This document shows positions 37,148 through 50,135 of a stretch of 64,000 nt of DNA, one piece after another. Below the pieces are notes generated by a model. The model was not told the DNA's origin, ran no database searches, and worked only from the letters and a program-made list of their open reading frames with translations. Location of the stretch: assembly GCF_022539665.2 (NCBI RefSeq), contig NC_081337.1:5928679-5992678 (forward strand), read 5' to 3'. A program made the translations under genes and the position numbers. How positions within the stretch are numbered: position 1 is the first letter of the stretch; the number at the start of each line of letters is the position of its first letter. Origin of the DNA: Daphnia carinata. Its lineage: Eukaryota > Arthropoda > Branchiopoda > Diplostraca > Daphniidae.

Positions 37148-38162
37148 ACAAAAAAAAAAGGGAAATGAAAATCGGCTGAACGGAGCCCATTCCACTCCAG
37201 CGGAGCGAAAGCAAGAAGAAATAAATAGAAAAGAAATGTGGAAACGCTATGAGGATCTCGAAAGTCAATCATCCGCCGTGTCAACTTCTTGTCTTCTTAT
37301 TTCATTGTGATATATTTTTTTTTTTTTCAAGTCAAATTGGTTTGATTAGCTGAGGGTAGGCGTGTGCATATGCAGGCTCATTTCCTTTTGGTTAAGGCTT
37401 TTCCTAAATCATCACTCCCTCTTTACTTTCGTCCTCCACTGACACATTAAATTTCGAAGTTTATGTGGCTTTAGTTTTTTTTTTTTTTTTTTTTTTTTTT
37501 TGGTGGGGAATAAAAACTGGGACCTTTAAAAATGATTTGGTTTTCCCTCCTATTCAATCGGTAATTCAAAGCCATTTTGGTACGAGGAACGCGGAATTCC
37601 CTATTGAGCTTTCTTTTTTTTTTTGCCATTTTTGCTCTTCCACAAAGAAAAAGATTTAGAAATAAGGAAAAGCCCAGACGATCAAAATCGTGTTGTAACT
37701 CTGCTGTTAACTGTTCTCATTTTCTTCCCGACGCAGCAGCCAGATCGTATTGTTACACAAGAGACAGGAATGCGGAGATGTAAATGAAACACTTCGAATG
37801 ATATGAACCCTCCCCACAGCTTCTTTTTTTTTTTAATTTTTTATTTATTTTAAAAATCATTTCCTTGAAATTTTTGTTGAATCACCAATTTCTCTTAAAC
37901 AAGAATGGCAATCTATTGCTCGCTTCGCACTCGAAATATCGGTGATGGCGAACAAGTACGTGCCATTTTTACGAAGTCCTTGTTAGTCAGATCGGGACGA
38001 CACGATCGCACACGCGAGATAAAAAAAAACCCAAAAAATTAAAATCAAATGAAAATGAAAAACCAGAAAACAGTCGAATGGCGCAGCTGACTGCGCTTCA
38101 ATTGATTGCGATCGCCAGTGCGCAGCGGTGCGTAGAGGATGGCAACAAGCGTGAATCAAATG

Positions 38163-38198
38163 GGAGTGAATGGCAAGACAGGAGTGAGTGGCAAGCAT
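38163..38198. repeat. Degenerate 18-base tandem duplication
   Basis: GGAGTGAATGGCAAGACA is followed directly by GGAGTGAGTGGCAAGCAT, with only a few mismatches. A small tandem duplication in a stretch otherwise without simple repeats. Confidence 0.85.
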
Positions 38199-39012
38199 CA
38201 AAACTGATCAAACGCAATCTCAGCATTTCATCTGCGACGATATTCTCCCTCTAACCATGTCCTACCTTTTCATGCTAACGTTGTTACACCACCTGCCAGT
38301 CTATCTGCAATCCATTGTTTTCTTTCGCCATTCCCCTCGATACTCGCTCTTCTTTTATTATTATTATTATTTTGCATATCCAAGTGCGTTCCCATTTTAG
38401 AATTAAAAAAAAAAAAAAAAGAGCCAAAGAGCGAAAAGAAACACGATGGTCCAAAAAGAACAAGAAGATTACGCCATGATGAACGATCTGGGAGGGAAAT
38501 GGCTAGAGACCATCGGGAGTTGGTAAAGTAAAAAACAAAAAAACAAAAACAAAGCGAAAGACAAAAAGGCCATCGACTTCATTTGCAAAGAGTTTTTTTC
38601 CGTGGAAATATTTCATCCCGTCCCGTTGGTTTTACGACTTTGCGTCTGTCGGGAGATGAAAAAAAAAAAAAAGAAGAAAGAACAAGCCCTTTAGTTAATC
38701 TTGCATCAAATAAAAAACTCCTTCAAGGCAAATGTGTCCTGGAACTCGGCAACGCTTCATCTTCCCTTTTTGAATCAAACCTTCTCACGCCATCTAGCGC
38801 TTTTGAAACAAACTACACTCTACTAACGTGTTCAAACGTTTTGAATTTTTTGGTGGGAAATAAAAACAAAACAAACATAGCTAGAAGTATCGCAATGATC
38901 TTACGCAACCAACAAATTACGTTCCCCCTTTTTTGTTTTCAAGGGACACACGCATCAGAGCATTGAAGGATTCAAAAAGATATTTCGTGCTCAAATGCTA
39001 ATCGAGTAAAGA

Positions 39013-39015
<3 letters not shown>

Positions 39016-39042
<27 letters not shown>
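39016..39042. repeat. (GT)n microsatellite
   Basis: About thirteen GT units after GATGTTT. Confidence 0.93.
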
Positions 39043-39043
<1 letters not shown>

Positions 39044-40751
39044 TCAAGTGACGTCTGTTTGAAAGGTCGACGAGCTGGAAGGGCGGAAGGAGTTAACACC
39101 TCGGGAGCCCAAACGACTCAAAAGAGTTACAAAAGACTATCGACAGTCCACGTTGGAGAGAGAGAGAAAAAGGGCTGTCTCTGCGTTACAAGTCAATTAG
39201 TTTTGCCCGTCTACACGCAGTTCGGGCAGGGGAAAAGCCGTGCGGCAAGAAACCTTTGCAATTTTCAACATTTTTTTTTTTTTTTTCACCCCTTTCTGCT
39301 TCCCATTGTTCACAGCCAAGCCGCGGCCTATCTCTTCCCCCCCCCCCCCCCCCTACGTTCGTGACCCATTCGATACTCAATCCAATTTCACGTCCGCCAG
39401 GCCGCCGGTGTACTCATATAGTCCATATCAATACATCCTCCCATTTACTCATCCTACACCTCCCACTGTCCCACTACTCCACTTGTAGTCTTTCGTTGCC
39501 ATCTTTCTCTCCTTATTTATTTTCTTTGACTGTCGCAACTTTTTCAAAGGGGACTCAAAGAGTTGCGAAGGATCCCCTTTCGTTTGGCGTAGGCCTTTTT
39601 TTTTCTTCCTTTCTTTCTTCAACGTCCCTCTTGTTCACGTAATTCGTAGCACGTCGATGCTTCCTTCGCCTTTCTTTTTTACTATTAGACACACGCACAA
39701 AAAAACATTTGGCACTCGTCTTTTTGTTGTTGCTGAGGCTGCCCTTGACTGAGGAACGCTGTGTTTTTTTCTTTGTTTTATAAGCTTCTTAGGCTCGCTC
39801 GTCCTCAGCCGCAGTTAGAAACAACAGGCCGAAATCGATACCAAACAAAAGAAGGTCCCAATTTTATTCAATGATTTTTTTTTTTTTCCCCGTTTGCGCT
39901 TGACATCTCCATCGCTTTTTATTCAAGGTTTTGCCCAAATGCGTTCGTTCACTGGCCATTCAATCAAGAAAGTCAGTGGCAGTCTGCGGCCAAAAAAAAA
40001 AAAAAAAGGGAACCTCGAATTTTTCAAATTTCCTAAATGTCAGTTCGTTATTTCCTATAACCCACGCACGGCCAAACAAAACACATTCCCTCTTATTATT
40101 TATTTTATTTTATTTTTTTTTCATTCAGACCGTAGCGTGACAGTCTCTTTTACGACAGATACAGCACCGAGTATATTGGATTGACTGTATAACAACAAAC
40201 AGTACTGTGATTTTCCCCATTTTTTTTTTTTTTTTCGTCTTGTTGTTGCCCCATCCCTGACGACCGTTCCATCAACTTACGTACAGACGCACCCAGTTTC
40301 CCATCACGCCCGAGATTCAATTGATTATAGATGTACCCACGACCACATTCACACAAGCCTTGCGCTTCCCCCATCTGTATTGGATCGCATCGTAAGCAAC
40401 AATGATCGTCCTCTGCTTTTATTTTTTTTTTTCTTACAAAAAAAAAAAAAAAAAATAAATAGAAATAAAAGGGGGGAAAAAAAAGCGGAAAGCAAAGCAA
40501 CAAAGTATAACAGTATCCGAGAGATCGTACGTCACAATGGTTCCCTCTACTGGCGTGTATATATGTACACAGTAGAACGCACACGCATATCAAGAAGAGT
40601 AGACACAGATAGAAAGGCAGCAAAGGCGCATTATATTATTAAAGATAGCCGCGGGAGTAGCTCAGTGCGTGGGTTCCAACTGGAACGGAGATGGAGGATG
40701 GAAAATCCCAAACAATAGGCTTCGGGGGACGGATCATTAGAGAAAACCGGT

Positions 40752-40752
<1 letters not shown>

Positions 40753-40838
<86 letters not shown>
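40753..40838. repeat. Very long (CT)n tract, 86 bases
   Basis: A near-pure CT dinucleotide array with one CTTTCTTTC interruption near 40791-40800, ending at ACAGGC. All-pyrimidine on plus and all-purine on minus with mirror symmetry, so capable of triplex (H-DNA). On the plus strand it ends in CTCTCAC|AG, which resembles an acceptor, but there is no exon beyond it. Confidence 0.97.
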
Positions 40839-40841
<3 letters not shown>

Positions 40842-41468
40842 GGCTAGAGCTAAAAGTGGCTTGGTCACCACTCCTTCTCCACCTTATTATGAACACCACA
40901 CCCTGCGTTAAGGGGGAGAGAGAGAGAGAGAGGGGGGGGCTCCTTGGCTCCACGGGCGCGCGTTATGTATAGTTGATTCTCCAATAATAATAAGACTTGT
41001 GTACACAATGGACCTATAACAAGGCTCTATTTAACAATCAAGAATGGGTCGTTCCCTAGCTACCCACTACTGCTACCCTATAAAGAATGGCGACGTCAAA
41101 GGTAAAAGGTGAATTAACATTACGTAGGCTCCCAGTTACGGAACTACTGTATCGACGTAGCGGCAGGTAGACATGTCAAACGTGGTAAAAAAAAAAAAAA
41201 AAAAAAAAAAAATGGCTGGCAAGTCACGAACGGTTCACGTCATTTAACAATCCCTTTTTAAAATTTCAAAATTCGCCCTCCCATTTTCCAATAAAAAAAA
41301 AAAACAAAAAACAAAAAGGACATTGGTTGTTGTATATTGCGTCTCATAAAAAAATTTGAATCAACGGCTGCTGTACCGCCTGTTTTTTTTTTCTTTCTTC
41401 TTTTCCTCGTTGCCAACTCTCTCACAACAGCACGTCCCCCTTATTTCCATACACAGACAAACGACCGA

Positions 41469-41476
<8 letters not shown>

Positions 41477-41499
<23 letters not shown>
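41477..41499. repeat. (GA)n microsatellite
   Basis: About eleven AG units following ACACACAC. Confidence 0.9.
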
Positions 41500-44263
41500 T
41501 GCTGCGTTTGATACTAACGTCCCGCTGCATCGTATCAAGTCATTGACATATCGACCGTTGTCCGGACGACGCCATGTGTGTAACCCCCACCCTCTTTATA
41601 TTATTACAGCCTTGCCTTTAGAGTGCCAGCAGCAAAGGCTGAACGCCCAGCAGCAGAGAATGAGAGATGAAACTAACGTTAGATGGTGGGGGGTGGGAGA
41701 ATAAATGGCACGGCATACCCAGGGCTCCCAACTGCAAACGTTCGTTGTTCTAGCTGACCGAATCTGTCGTGAATATTACCCATCATACCCCTCTAGTTTT
41801 TTTGTTTTTTTTTTTGTGTGTGTGTGTGTGTGTAAGTTACTTTTGATAGGAACGGCAGTCGACAACCTGCATCGAGCGGGGTAACCGCGTCGATTTTTGA
41901 AAGGAGAAAAAATAAAATAAAATCGACCGCTTTTAAAAATACGAAGGAAGTAGGAATGAAAAAAAAAAAAAAAAAAGGCTGATGCACTGCGCTTGTATGC
42001 AGCAGTGCTACTTTCATTCACATGATCCCTGAATCATTTCAAATGTCGTTATATATATATTTTTTTTTTAGCATTCTCCTTTTGCTGGTAGTGATCGATA
42101 TTTTATTTCTTAAAAAATAAAAAAAAAAAAACGAAAGAAGAAAAGAGTTTCCCTCTATAAGCCTTTATGTAAAAAATACATACGTAGTCCCGCGACGCCC
42201 CGAACATTCGTACCACCAAAATCGATGGTCGACAAAAAAAAAAAAAAAAGATAAACACAAGAATTTTTTTTTTTTTTGGGGGGGGGGGGGGGACGACGAG
42301 GAAAGGCCTCAACGCTAACAACGCCGCACGTTCCCGAGAGAAACCATTTGTGTGCTAGTAAAGAAAAAAAAAAAAAAAAAAAAAAAAAAATCGAACACGG
42401 GACACGAAAAAAAAAAAAAAAGGCTAGTAGGCCTAACACTAAGCATGAGAATCAACACACACAAAAAGAAATGCGGCGTCACGGTCGTCGAGCTTTGCGA
42501 CAATGGCACAGCCGCGACTCCCACAAGAGGCGAATAACAAAAAAAAAAAAAAAAATAAAAAAAAAAAATAAAAAATTGGCCGGCAGTTCGTTTTTCTTTT
42601 TGCAGCGGGAGCACTAGACACACACACTGTCTACTGTATACACACATATTCCGCTGTTGTTCCTCCCTCTCTCTATACACCGTGTCTTGTCGTCTATTTC
42701 CAACGTTCCCGTGGCACCCCCCCCCCCCACCCTTTTTTATCGACGGCTGACGAGGCCAATTATTTTCTACACGCAGGACGAGTATAGTGAAGACACGTGT
42801 TGGAATAATTTCCTCTCCGTTGAACTCTCGGCAGCCGAGAATTTTTGGTAGGGGGCTCCTGCGCTCGCTTTTGATGGCCTTTATGCATACACGTAGATAT
42901 GCGTGCGTTTCCGTCGCGCGTCCAATGTCGATGGATTCTTTTTTTTTTTTTTGTTGTATCATTGTTATTATTATTCCCTTCTTTTGTTGTTTGACAAGTC
43001 ACGTGTCCCTTTTTTTTTCTTCTTCTTCTTCCCTTTTGTGCGTGTGCGACAGCGAAAGTTAGGGAAGAATAAAAAAAACAAAATATTGGACCTAATCGTC
43101 GAGATGAACGATCGTGAAACGCGCAATTCAATTTCAAACGAGTGGGGAAAAAAAAAAAAGAAAAGAAAAAGAATGATTGGCTCTATAATTCAAGCGTGTA
43201 GGCAACGAAAGAAGCCAATAGGTTCGGAAACAACTGTGCAACTCTAAAATGAAAAAAAAAAAAAAAAAAAAAAAATGATCAAGAAAACCTCCCGATGTCA
43301 TCCCTGCTCTTACAAAACGTACATAATATTGATTCTATTAACATCCAGTGGGTCGAAGAGTCCCCCCCCCCTTTTTTTCAGCCTCTTCAATCAGGAAGCC
43401 CAGTCCTGATTATCACCGTCAAAGACAAAAAAAAAAAAAAGTGAAAAATAGAGAACCGAAGCAAAAGATCTTTGTTTTTTAGTTTTCAGCAAGACTTCCT
43501 CTTTTTTTTTTTTTTTTTTTTTTTTAAATCCTTCCTTTCTCCCATCTATCGAGATTTTTTTTCTAATTTTGCAATTCTCTCTGTCTTTCTTTTTAGCTCT
43601 GGAAAAAAGAAAAAAAAAAAAATTATAAACAAAAAGGGAGAGAGTCATTAAGAGTCATCTCTTTTTTTTTTTTTTTTGTTCCAGCAAACCCCTGTGTCTT
43701 TGGCTGGATGCTTCAGTAATTAAAACACGCCGGCTGATTGTCAAGTCATCAAGAATAGGGAGAAAGAGAGCGAGAGGGAAACAGACAGAAAAGAGGGTTG
43801 ATGTCCTTGTGTATCTGTGTGTGCACTCTGTGTGTTGTGTGCATATGTGTATAAACGCGATGCGTGCCGGTAGGAGTTGCACAGCTCTTGTTTAGTTCAT
43901 CGTGATGGCTTCCAAAACATCACAAAAGAATACGCGGAGAAAGAAGGGAGACAGCAAAAAAAAAAAAAAAAAAAAAAATAAAATATATATAGAAGTGCGT
44001 GTCCTTTCTACACGGAAGCCTTGCGGATGATCCCTCTGTGCTGACAATTCTTCATACACACAGATGGAGAGGCAACTCTTTGATCAGAGCTGCCCTTCCA
44101 TGCTGCCCCTGTGAGTCGAGATGCGTTCTACTCTCTCTCTTTCCTTTTTTTTTTTTTTTTTTCTCTCTCTTAGTTGGAGTTCTTCTCCTTTTGTTTCTAA
44201 GAGAAGAAAAAAGAGAGTGAATGATTACGCAGACAGAGAGTCTACCCGAATAAGAATAAAGCG

Positions 44264-44293
<30 letters not shown>
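44264..44293. repeat. (CA)n microsatellite
   Basis: About fourteen AC units followed by an A-run. Confidence 0.93.
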
Positions 44294-44297
<4 letters not shown>

Positions 44298-44428
44298 AAA
44301 AAATCAGTGCAAGAGAGAAACCAAAGCTATAAGTCGTCTTGACGTTGTGGATTTTCAAATGTTTCCACTCAAGTTGGCTTATATCTCTTCGGCAACATAT
44401 ATGTGCATGCCACCCCCCTTTTTTTCGC

Positions 44429-44479
44429 GTGTGTCTGTGTCTGTGTCTGTGTCTGTTTCTGTGGCTGTGTCTGTGTGTG
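44429..44479. repeat. (GTGTCT)n hexamer array
   Basis: Roughly eight GTGTCT-type units with substitutions (TTTCTG, GGCTG) toward the right end. It is the only clear hexamer microsatellite in the window and yields Val-Ser or Cys-Leu periodic peptides in the open frames across it. Confidence 0.9.
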
Positions 44480-45359
44480 GTGTCTTTCGATGTAAGCAAA
44501 CCGACCCTCACAAGCATTGGGGAGCTAAAGACACGCCAGAGTGGAGAACATATTCCGTCGCTTCCAATCAGATCTGCCATCATGTGTAACATCCTCGTGA
44601 CCCCGAGCGTTCACTCGCCTCGTACAGGACAAAAAAAAACAAAAAAAAAAAAAAAAACAAAAAAAAAAAAAAAGAAAGCTGGAATAGAAGGAGAATAATC
44701 GTAAGAAAAAAAAAAAAAAACGAAAAACAAATGAAAATGGAGCCGAGACGGTTGTTTGCATAGAGCCACGTCCGCTTTACGACGGCAGCTATTATCGAAG
44801 TCGATTAAGAGTCGAAACATTATGAGCATCTATACAAACAGAGTTTTAACGCGTACACGGGTGTTTAATAACAGAGCGACGTCAGTGTTAATTCGATCAT
44901 GTCCGTTGCGCTGGGACCGACTGAAAAGCAACTCGGTTGATGGTGCGACGATTATTCATTGTTTTCACGGGCTCAATTTTCAAAAATAGAAGCGCAACGC
45001 GCAACGAGATCCGTCAAAAACGGCCAGCTGGTTAAGTCATCTCGAAATGACACACAATCGAATAGAATTGCAGTGGCGTAAACCGGAAGTTTAATCAGAA
45101 AACAACATCGGGGAAAAAGAGAAAAGAGAAAAAAAAAAAAAAAAAGTTTGGCGTTCAGCGGAACAGGAGGGATGGAGCTGACGGCGGCGATCTACATAAT
45201 ACACCGGATCGCATTAAAATATCATTTCAATACGTTGAGCTTCTACTACAGCAGGGTCCCTTCTTTTTACGTGCGCCTATGTTTCTAGCTGATATATCTG
45301 TGCGTTTGTCAGCTGCTGCTCTGCATCTGTCAGGGCGGGGCTATAACTGATTTTGCCCT

Positions 45360-45388
45360 TGCATATAAGCAGTTGGTCTTTATATGCA
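45360..45388. repeat. Inverted repeat, 9-bp stem
   Basis: TGCATATAA (45360-45368) and TTATATGCA (45380-45388) are exact reverse complements around an 11-base loop. Each arm holds an ATGCATAT-like, POU/TATA-like sequence. It lies in unique sequence rather than a microsatellite. Function unknown. Confidence 0.85.
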
Positions 45389-46397
45389 TTGAAATAAAGA
45401 AGAAAAAAACAAAAAAAACAAATCAAATGGAATAATAAAAAAAAAAAAAAAAAGAAGAAGAAATCCCACTCTAGCCTTTCGCTGGTCTTCTTGATTTTGT
45501 TTTTTTGTTTTTTCCGGGTCGTTCCATAACTTTTGGGGTCTTTGTCGTCGCGCTATCTCCTCGCTTTTTTTTTTTTTGTTTTGTTTTGTTTCGTTTTTCT
45601 GCCTCAATCTATCAAGGGTATAAATATATAGGCCTATTTTATACGTCTGGCTGTAGGTTTATTATCAAATAGCTTCCAAGATCAGATTAGATCCAATCCC
45701 AAAAAAAAAAAAAAAAAAAAATGCCTCGACGTCCAAAAGGGTTTCCCTTAAACTCTAGCGGCGCCTTCGTCACGATTTATTGCCGACTCTTTGTTTTTGT
45801 TCTTTTTTTTTTGTTTTTTTTTTCCTTCTCGTTTGACTGGTCAACATTTTATTTGAACCTCTTAGCCCTGGGGTAAGAATAAAAGAATAAAATTTAAAAA
45901 AAAGAAAAGGGAAAAACAACAAAATAATCGGAAATTATACAAAAAAAAAAAAAAAAAAAAAAAAACAAAACAAAAAAAAAACAAGAAACGCTTTGCCGCA
46001 TTTTCCAGCTGTTTCGAACGTCCTTTTTTGTTCTGCTGGGCTATATATACGCGCATCTATTATTAACGGGCAATAAATGTATTTAAATAGAAACAAAAAC
46101 AAAACAAAACCAAAAAAAAAAAACGTGTTTTTTTCTTTTTTTTTTTTTTTTTTTTTTTTTTTGAAAAGTCTTCCTGATTTGCTCGGCATTGTTGTTGATT
46201 GGATAGCGATAGAAAATCGAGTATTAGAGAAGAGAAACCTGCAAGGTATGTAAACCCTTTTTAAAGGGGAACAGAGCCGGCTCCGACGCCTATAGGCAAC
46301 GAAGGTAGGCTATCCAATTCGAAGAAACGCCCTTGTATGTTATCAACCGATAATTCACGATTCCTTGAGGGATAACGAGAATATAGGCAAATAAAAG

Positions 46398-46417
46398 GAA
46401 GAAGAAGAAGAAGAAGA
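46398..46417. repeat. (GAA)n microsatellite
   Basis: Six or seven GAA units. Similar GAA tracts occur near 10690-10706 and 27296-27312. Confidence 0.88.
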
Positions 46418-46956
46418 AAAAAGAAGCACACCTTTTGTCGCAGTAAAAGCTAATCAAGAACCAGTAAACAAAATCAAAAATAGCCGCTGAAAGAAAGGAA
46501 AAAAATAAGGGAAATCAAGGTGAACACGCACAAATTCTACGACATTCATTGAAAGGGGCCAACAGTTCCAAACCTCGAGGGCATTTTTGATTTTTGATTG
46601 CGTTATTATTATCACCATCATTGCACAGGGTTGTTTTTGTTTTTAAAATTCAGGAGGGCTAGACAGCGTCTCCCTTGTATCATTACGGATAACAAGCCTA
46701 CAAGAAAACCATTTGGAACTCTTCGTTAGCATCACGATAGATGGCGTTGGAACGTTTAACGAATCATAAAAAAAAAACACAAAAATAGCTTTAAAAAAAA
46801 AAAAAAAGAGGGGGTTCTTCTCTTCGGTTAGAAGAGACTCTAAGAGTCCTTTCCATTCGTTAGCCAGAAAACGAAAAAGAAAAAAAAAAAAAAAAAAAAA
46901 AAAACACGCAACGTTCCATCAACAATCACGTCGAAGAGGTGTACATATATCCCAGT

Positions 46957-46965
<9 letters not shown>

Positions 46966-46987
<22 letters not shown>

Positions 46988-46989
46988 GG
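46966..46989. repeat. (GA)n microsatellite
   Basis: About twelve GA units with an imperfect AAAG interruption at the left end. Confidence 0.88.
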
Positions 46990-49900
46990 AGAGGTAGGAA
47001 AAAAAGAAAAAAAAGAATAGAACGATGAAGAGGAAAAAAAAAAAAAAAAAATGATAAAAATAACGAGAGAGGCACAAGAGGCTAGCTAAGGCTCGTTGAG
47101 AACGAAGGTTCCAATCAGCGGAGAGTCTAAGGGTGCGGCGCGGAAACCATCACGAAAAAAGAAGAGGAAGAGAAAAAAAAAAAAAAAAAAAAGTCCATAA
47201 AAAAGAATTGTTTTTTTTTTCCCTTCATTTTCAAAACTCTGTTTTTTATTATTATTATTCACTGTTCTCTTCGATATTAGTCTAACAAGGCGCCTCTCTT
47301 TCTCCCACAATAACCGCAGCACACACACGAACGCAGTCCGCCCGCTTACGAGTTCGTGAGGCGTTTCGAGCCACTTGCCAATATGAATATATTATCAACG
47401 GGTATTTTTTTCTTTCTTTTTTTCTCTTTCCCCTCCCTACACGCCCTCACACACAAATCCATTTTCTAGAGGGTTTGCTTCGATTGATAAACAAAGGGGT
47501 CGGGGCCGGCTGGGTGGCTTTTAATTGGTTTGCGCAAATGGGAAAAGACGTATTTTTATTTGATGAGTTCCGTCGCACAAGGCCAGCTGTCTGATGGCAC
47601 TCGTCCCGCGCGTCAATTTCCATTTCAATGAATCCAATCCCGCGTAACCATCCGCTTTACGATCACCCCCCCCACACACACACTTTTGCCTCCCTGTCCA
47701 TCTTCCAACTCTTTCAAGCGCCCCGTTCAAAAGGAGGCCCTCCCGATCATCATAGCGTCGCATCGAAAAAGAAACAGGCCAAAAAAAAAAAAAAAAAAAA
47801 AAAATGGAGAGGCCATATGCGTAAAAGACAAGCGTGAATACGCTTTGGTGCGGCGCTTGCAGGCCGGAGCGGCCAGCCATCCCCGTTCTTCTTGCGCCCC
47901 GAAAAACGCGTATGAAAGCCCGCAATCTGGCGTGAGTAATTTCAAAAGCGACTGGCCTCTGCTTGACTGATAATTGGCCGCATACTCAGCGCCGCTTTTA
48001 AAAGCCTATCACCATTCACGCCGACCGCCTCCGATATATACGAACAATTCCGCCCTCTCGTATACTTAGTTGCGTGAAAAGAGGCATGTGCTGTAATTTC
48101 GAGTCTACCATTCTCTCTCTCCCCCCCCCACCCTTCGCCTGTTTACAGCTCAATATTCAAGAGAAAATGTTGGCTGCGATTGAGAAAAAAGAAAAAAAAA
48201 AAAAAAGAAGGTTAAAAAAGATGGAGCTTTCAATCAAACTGAAAAAAACCTCGGTTAAAAAAAAAAAAAAAAAAAAAAACACATGACTTTAATATGCAAA
48301 ATAAAAAGATAAGTTGCAGTAGGAAGCAATTTTCAAAGGGCTCTACTTGGACCGTACGGCTTGCATTTCATAATTCAATTCAACGTCTTTTGATTTATAT
48401 GCCCGATTCGATTAAAAAAGCGAAACCAGCGTACAGAAGAAAAGGGATGGGGTTTACTACTTCCTTGTGTAAGAAAGGGTCCATCCATCTCCCCACCCCC
48501 CTCAACCATACGTCCTCTTTAGCGATCCTAATTAAACCGAGTCGGCAATAGCTGTGATGCAGCAGCAAGAATTGATCAAGACCGATGCTCAAAGTGCATA
48601 CGGGCACTCTCTCTCTCTCTCTCTGTCTGTCCTCGTGATTGAACATCTCCCTTTCCCGCCCCCTCTCCCCAACCCCCCTTTCAATTCTACACACTTTCGT
48701 TCATCGTCGAAAGAGACGACCGCATCGACAAGATGTTGCAAGTCACGTCTGCGTTCGACAGACGTAGACAACGTCAAAATATAGCGTTCCAGGTAACATC
48801 GAATGACGCACAGCATCATCTCGCTTGCGTCCCTCACGGCCTCGTCTACAAACAGGCACGAGACGCTCCTTAACTTGGCCTGCGCACGGTCTGCCGCCCT
48901 AACGATCGAGCTGCACAAAAAAAAAAAAATAAGCAGATGGATTGCGCGTCCAATGGAAATCATATCAGAAGAATATAGAAGAGAAATGGTTGAAAACAAA
49001 CACAAACACATCAAAATGATCAGAGATTTCTTCTTTTTGTGCGGAATAAGACTAAGTGTCATGCGATACGGGTCGAATAGCAAAAAAAAAAAGAAGATAA
49101 AAAAAAAAAAAACCACGGGGATAACAAAAAGAGAGGCCTTTCGTTTGCAGAGTAACATGAAACCGTGCGTCCCTCTCGTAGTATTTTCATACGCGCACAA
49201 ATCTATGTGCACAGCGAGAATAACGTGCCGACGTTTTTCCCTACACACATATGCGCGTCGATAAAAAGATGCGGAAAAGGAGACAGCCATTAAAGAGAAC
49301 AAAGCCTTCTGCCCCCCCCCCCCCCCTCCGCAGTGGATGTACTACAAACATCAACAAAAGAGAGCCAGATAGAAAAATATCTGTGCACTCTTCTCTTTTT
49401 TTGCCTACAGAGAGCGAGGAGAATGAAAACAAAACAAAACAAAACAAAAAAATAAAAAATAAAAAATAAAATAAAATATGAGAGGGTAGGAACTACGCAA
49501 ACGTGCCTTGTCAACACATCAATGAAGCTGCCAATCCGCATCGAGCATTTCCCGCTGAATCTTCCGTTTGCGGTGCTACGCGTATGTGCTCGGATGATTA
49601 TCGTTCACTTACAATTGCGACCAGACGGACTGTGCGGGGCCGAATGTCCAGAAAATAAAAGTAAGAAGAAACGACGTAGTTGTGCAGCGTGATAAGAAAG
49701 AATCGAAATAAATCGGGGCTTTTCATCTATGCCACTCGATTTTTTATATCGCCAGTCCTTGTCCAAGTAGTGCTGGGATATGTCAAGAGAAGATGGTTAC
49801 GACTCGAGGAAAAAAAAAAATTAAACGGTGGGCAGGGAAGGGGCACTTTGGGAAAAGTAAAAACAATTGCCGCTATGTCCAATCACGAAATACCGTTGAA

Positions 49901-50135
49901 TCCCCTCCCCACCACAAGAGGAGCATCGCGTTAATGTACCGCAGTAATCAATTCACTTCCGTGGTTCTTCGTTAACGCCTTCACTATCCAAACAATCGAG
50001 GTACGTAAAAGAGCTGACTCGGGTTGAGCCAATTGCGAGATTGGTCCCCCCCCCTCCTTCCTTTTTGTCGCTAAACGCATTGGCTTCTCCCCCCCCCCCC
50101 CCCCGTCTTCGTAGGAAATAACGTTTGCCTCTTAC

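Larger units (their letters stand above)
29641..40000. other. Non-coding low-complexity segment
   Basis: No gene seen. Contents include AT/AAT repeats with a 21-base palindrome at 32026-32070, GT at 32213-32236, AAT at 32942-32964, GT at 33399-33425, a (CG)n patch at 34078-34091, a CT/GA fold-back at 34484-34544, a long CA tract at 35118-35172, G12 near 36579-36590, A27 at 37118-37144, T27 at 37475-37501, a degenerate 18-base tandem duplication at 38163-38198 and GT at 39016-39042. Confidence 0.8.
40001..49867. other. Non-coding low-complexity segment
   Basis: No gene seen. Contents include the 86-bp CT tract at 40753-40838, GA at 41477-41499, GT at 41815-41833, a T14-G14 junction near 42265-42292, A27 at 42364-42390, CA at 44264-44293, a GTGTCT hexamer array at 44429-44479, a 9-bp-stem inverted repeat at 45360-45388, GAA at 46398-46417, GA at 46966-46989 and A24 at 47781-47804. 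The 237-codon minus frame at 48589-49302, the longest in the window, looks spurious. Confidence 0.8.

Noticed and set aside
40649-40740. GCGGGAGTAGCTCAGTGCGTGG, a tRNA-like 5' end with A box
   Set aside because: No D-stem partner, anticodon arm or correctly placed B box follows, and the GGTTCCAAC is far too close to the A box. At most a chance match or a decayed tRNA-derived fragment.
42315-42962. 215-codon minus-strand open frame
   Set aside because: Dominated by Phe runs from A27 and neighbouring A-tracts; no recognisable domain.
43036-43056. TTGTGCGTGTGCGACAGCG, resembling mature miR-210 (TTGTGCGTGTGACAGCGG)
   Set aside because: It carries an inserted base inside the match, diverges after GACAGCG, and the flanks (T-rich upstream, AAGTTAGGG downstream) offer no complementary arm for a precursor hairpin.
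48589-49302. Longest open frame (237 codons, minus strand)
   Set aside because: It contains Phe and Lys homopolymer stretches and an Arg-Glu repeat from a CT microsatellite, overlaps a long frame on the other strand, and shows no domain. Frame length reflects low-complexity composition.
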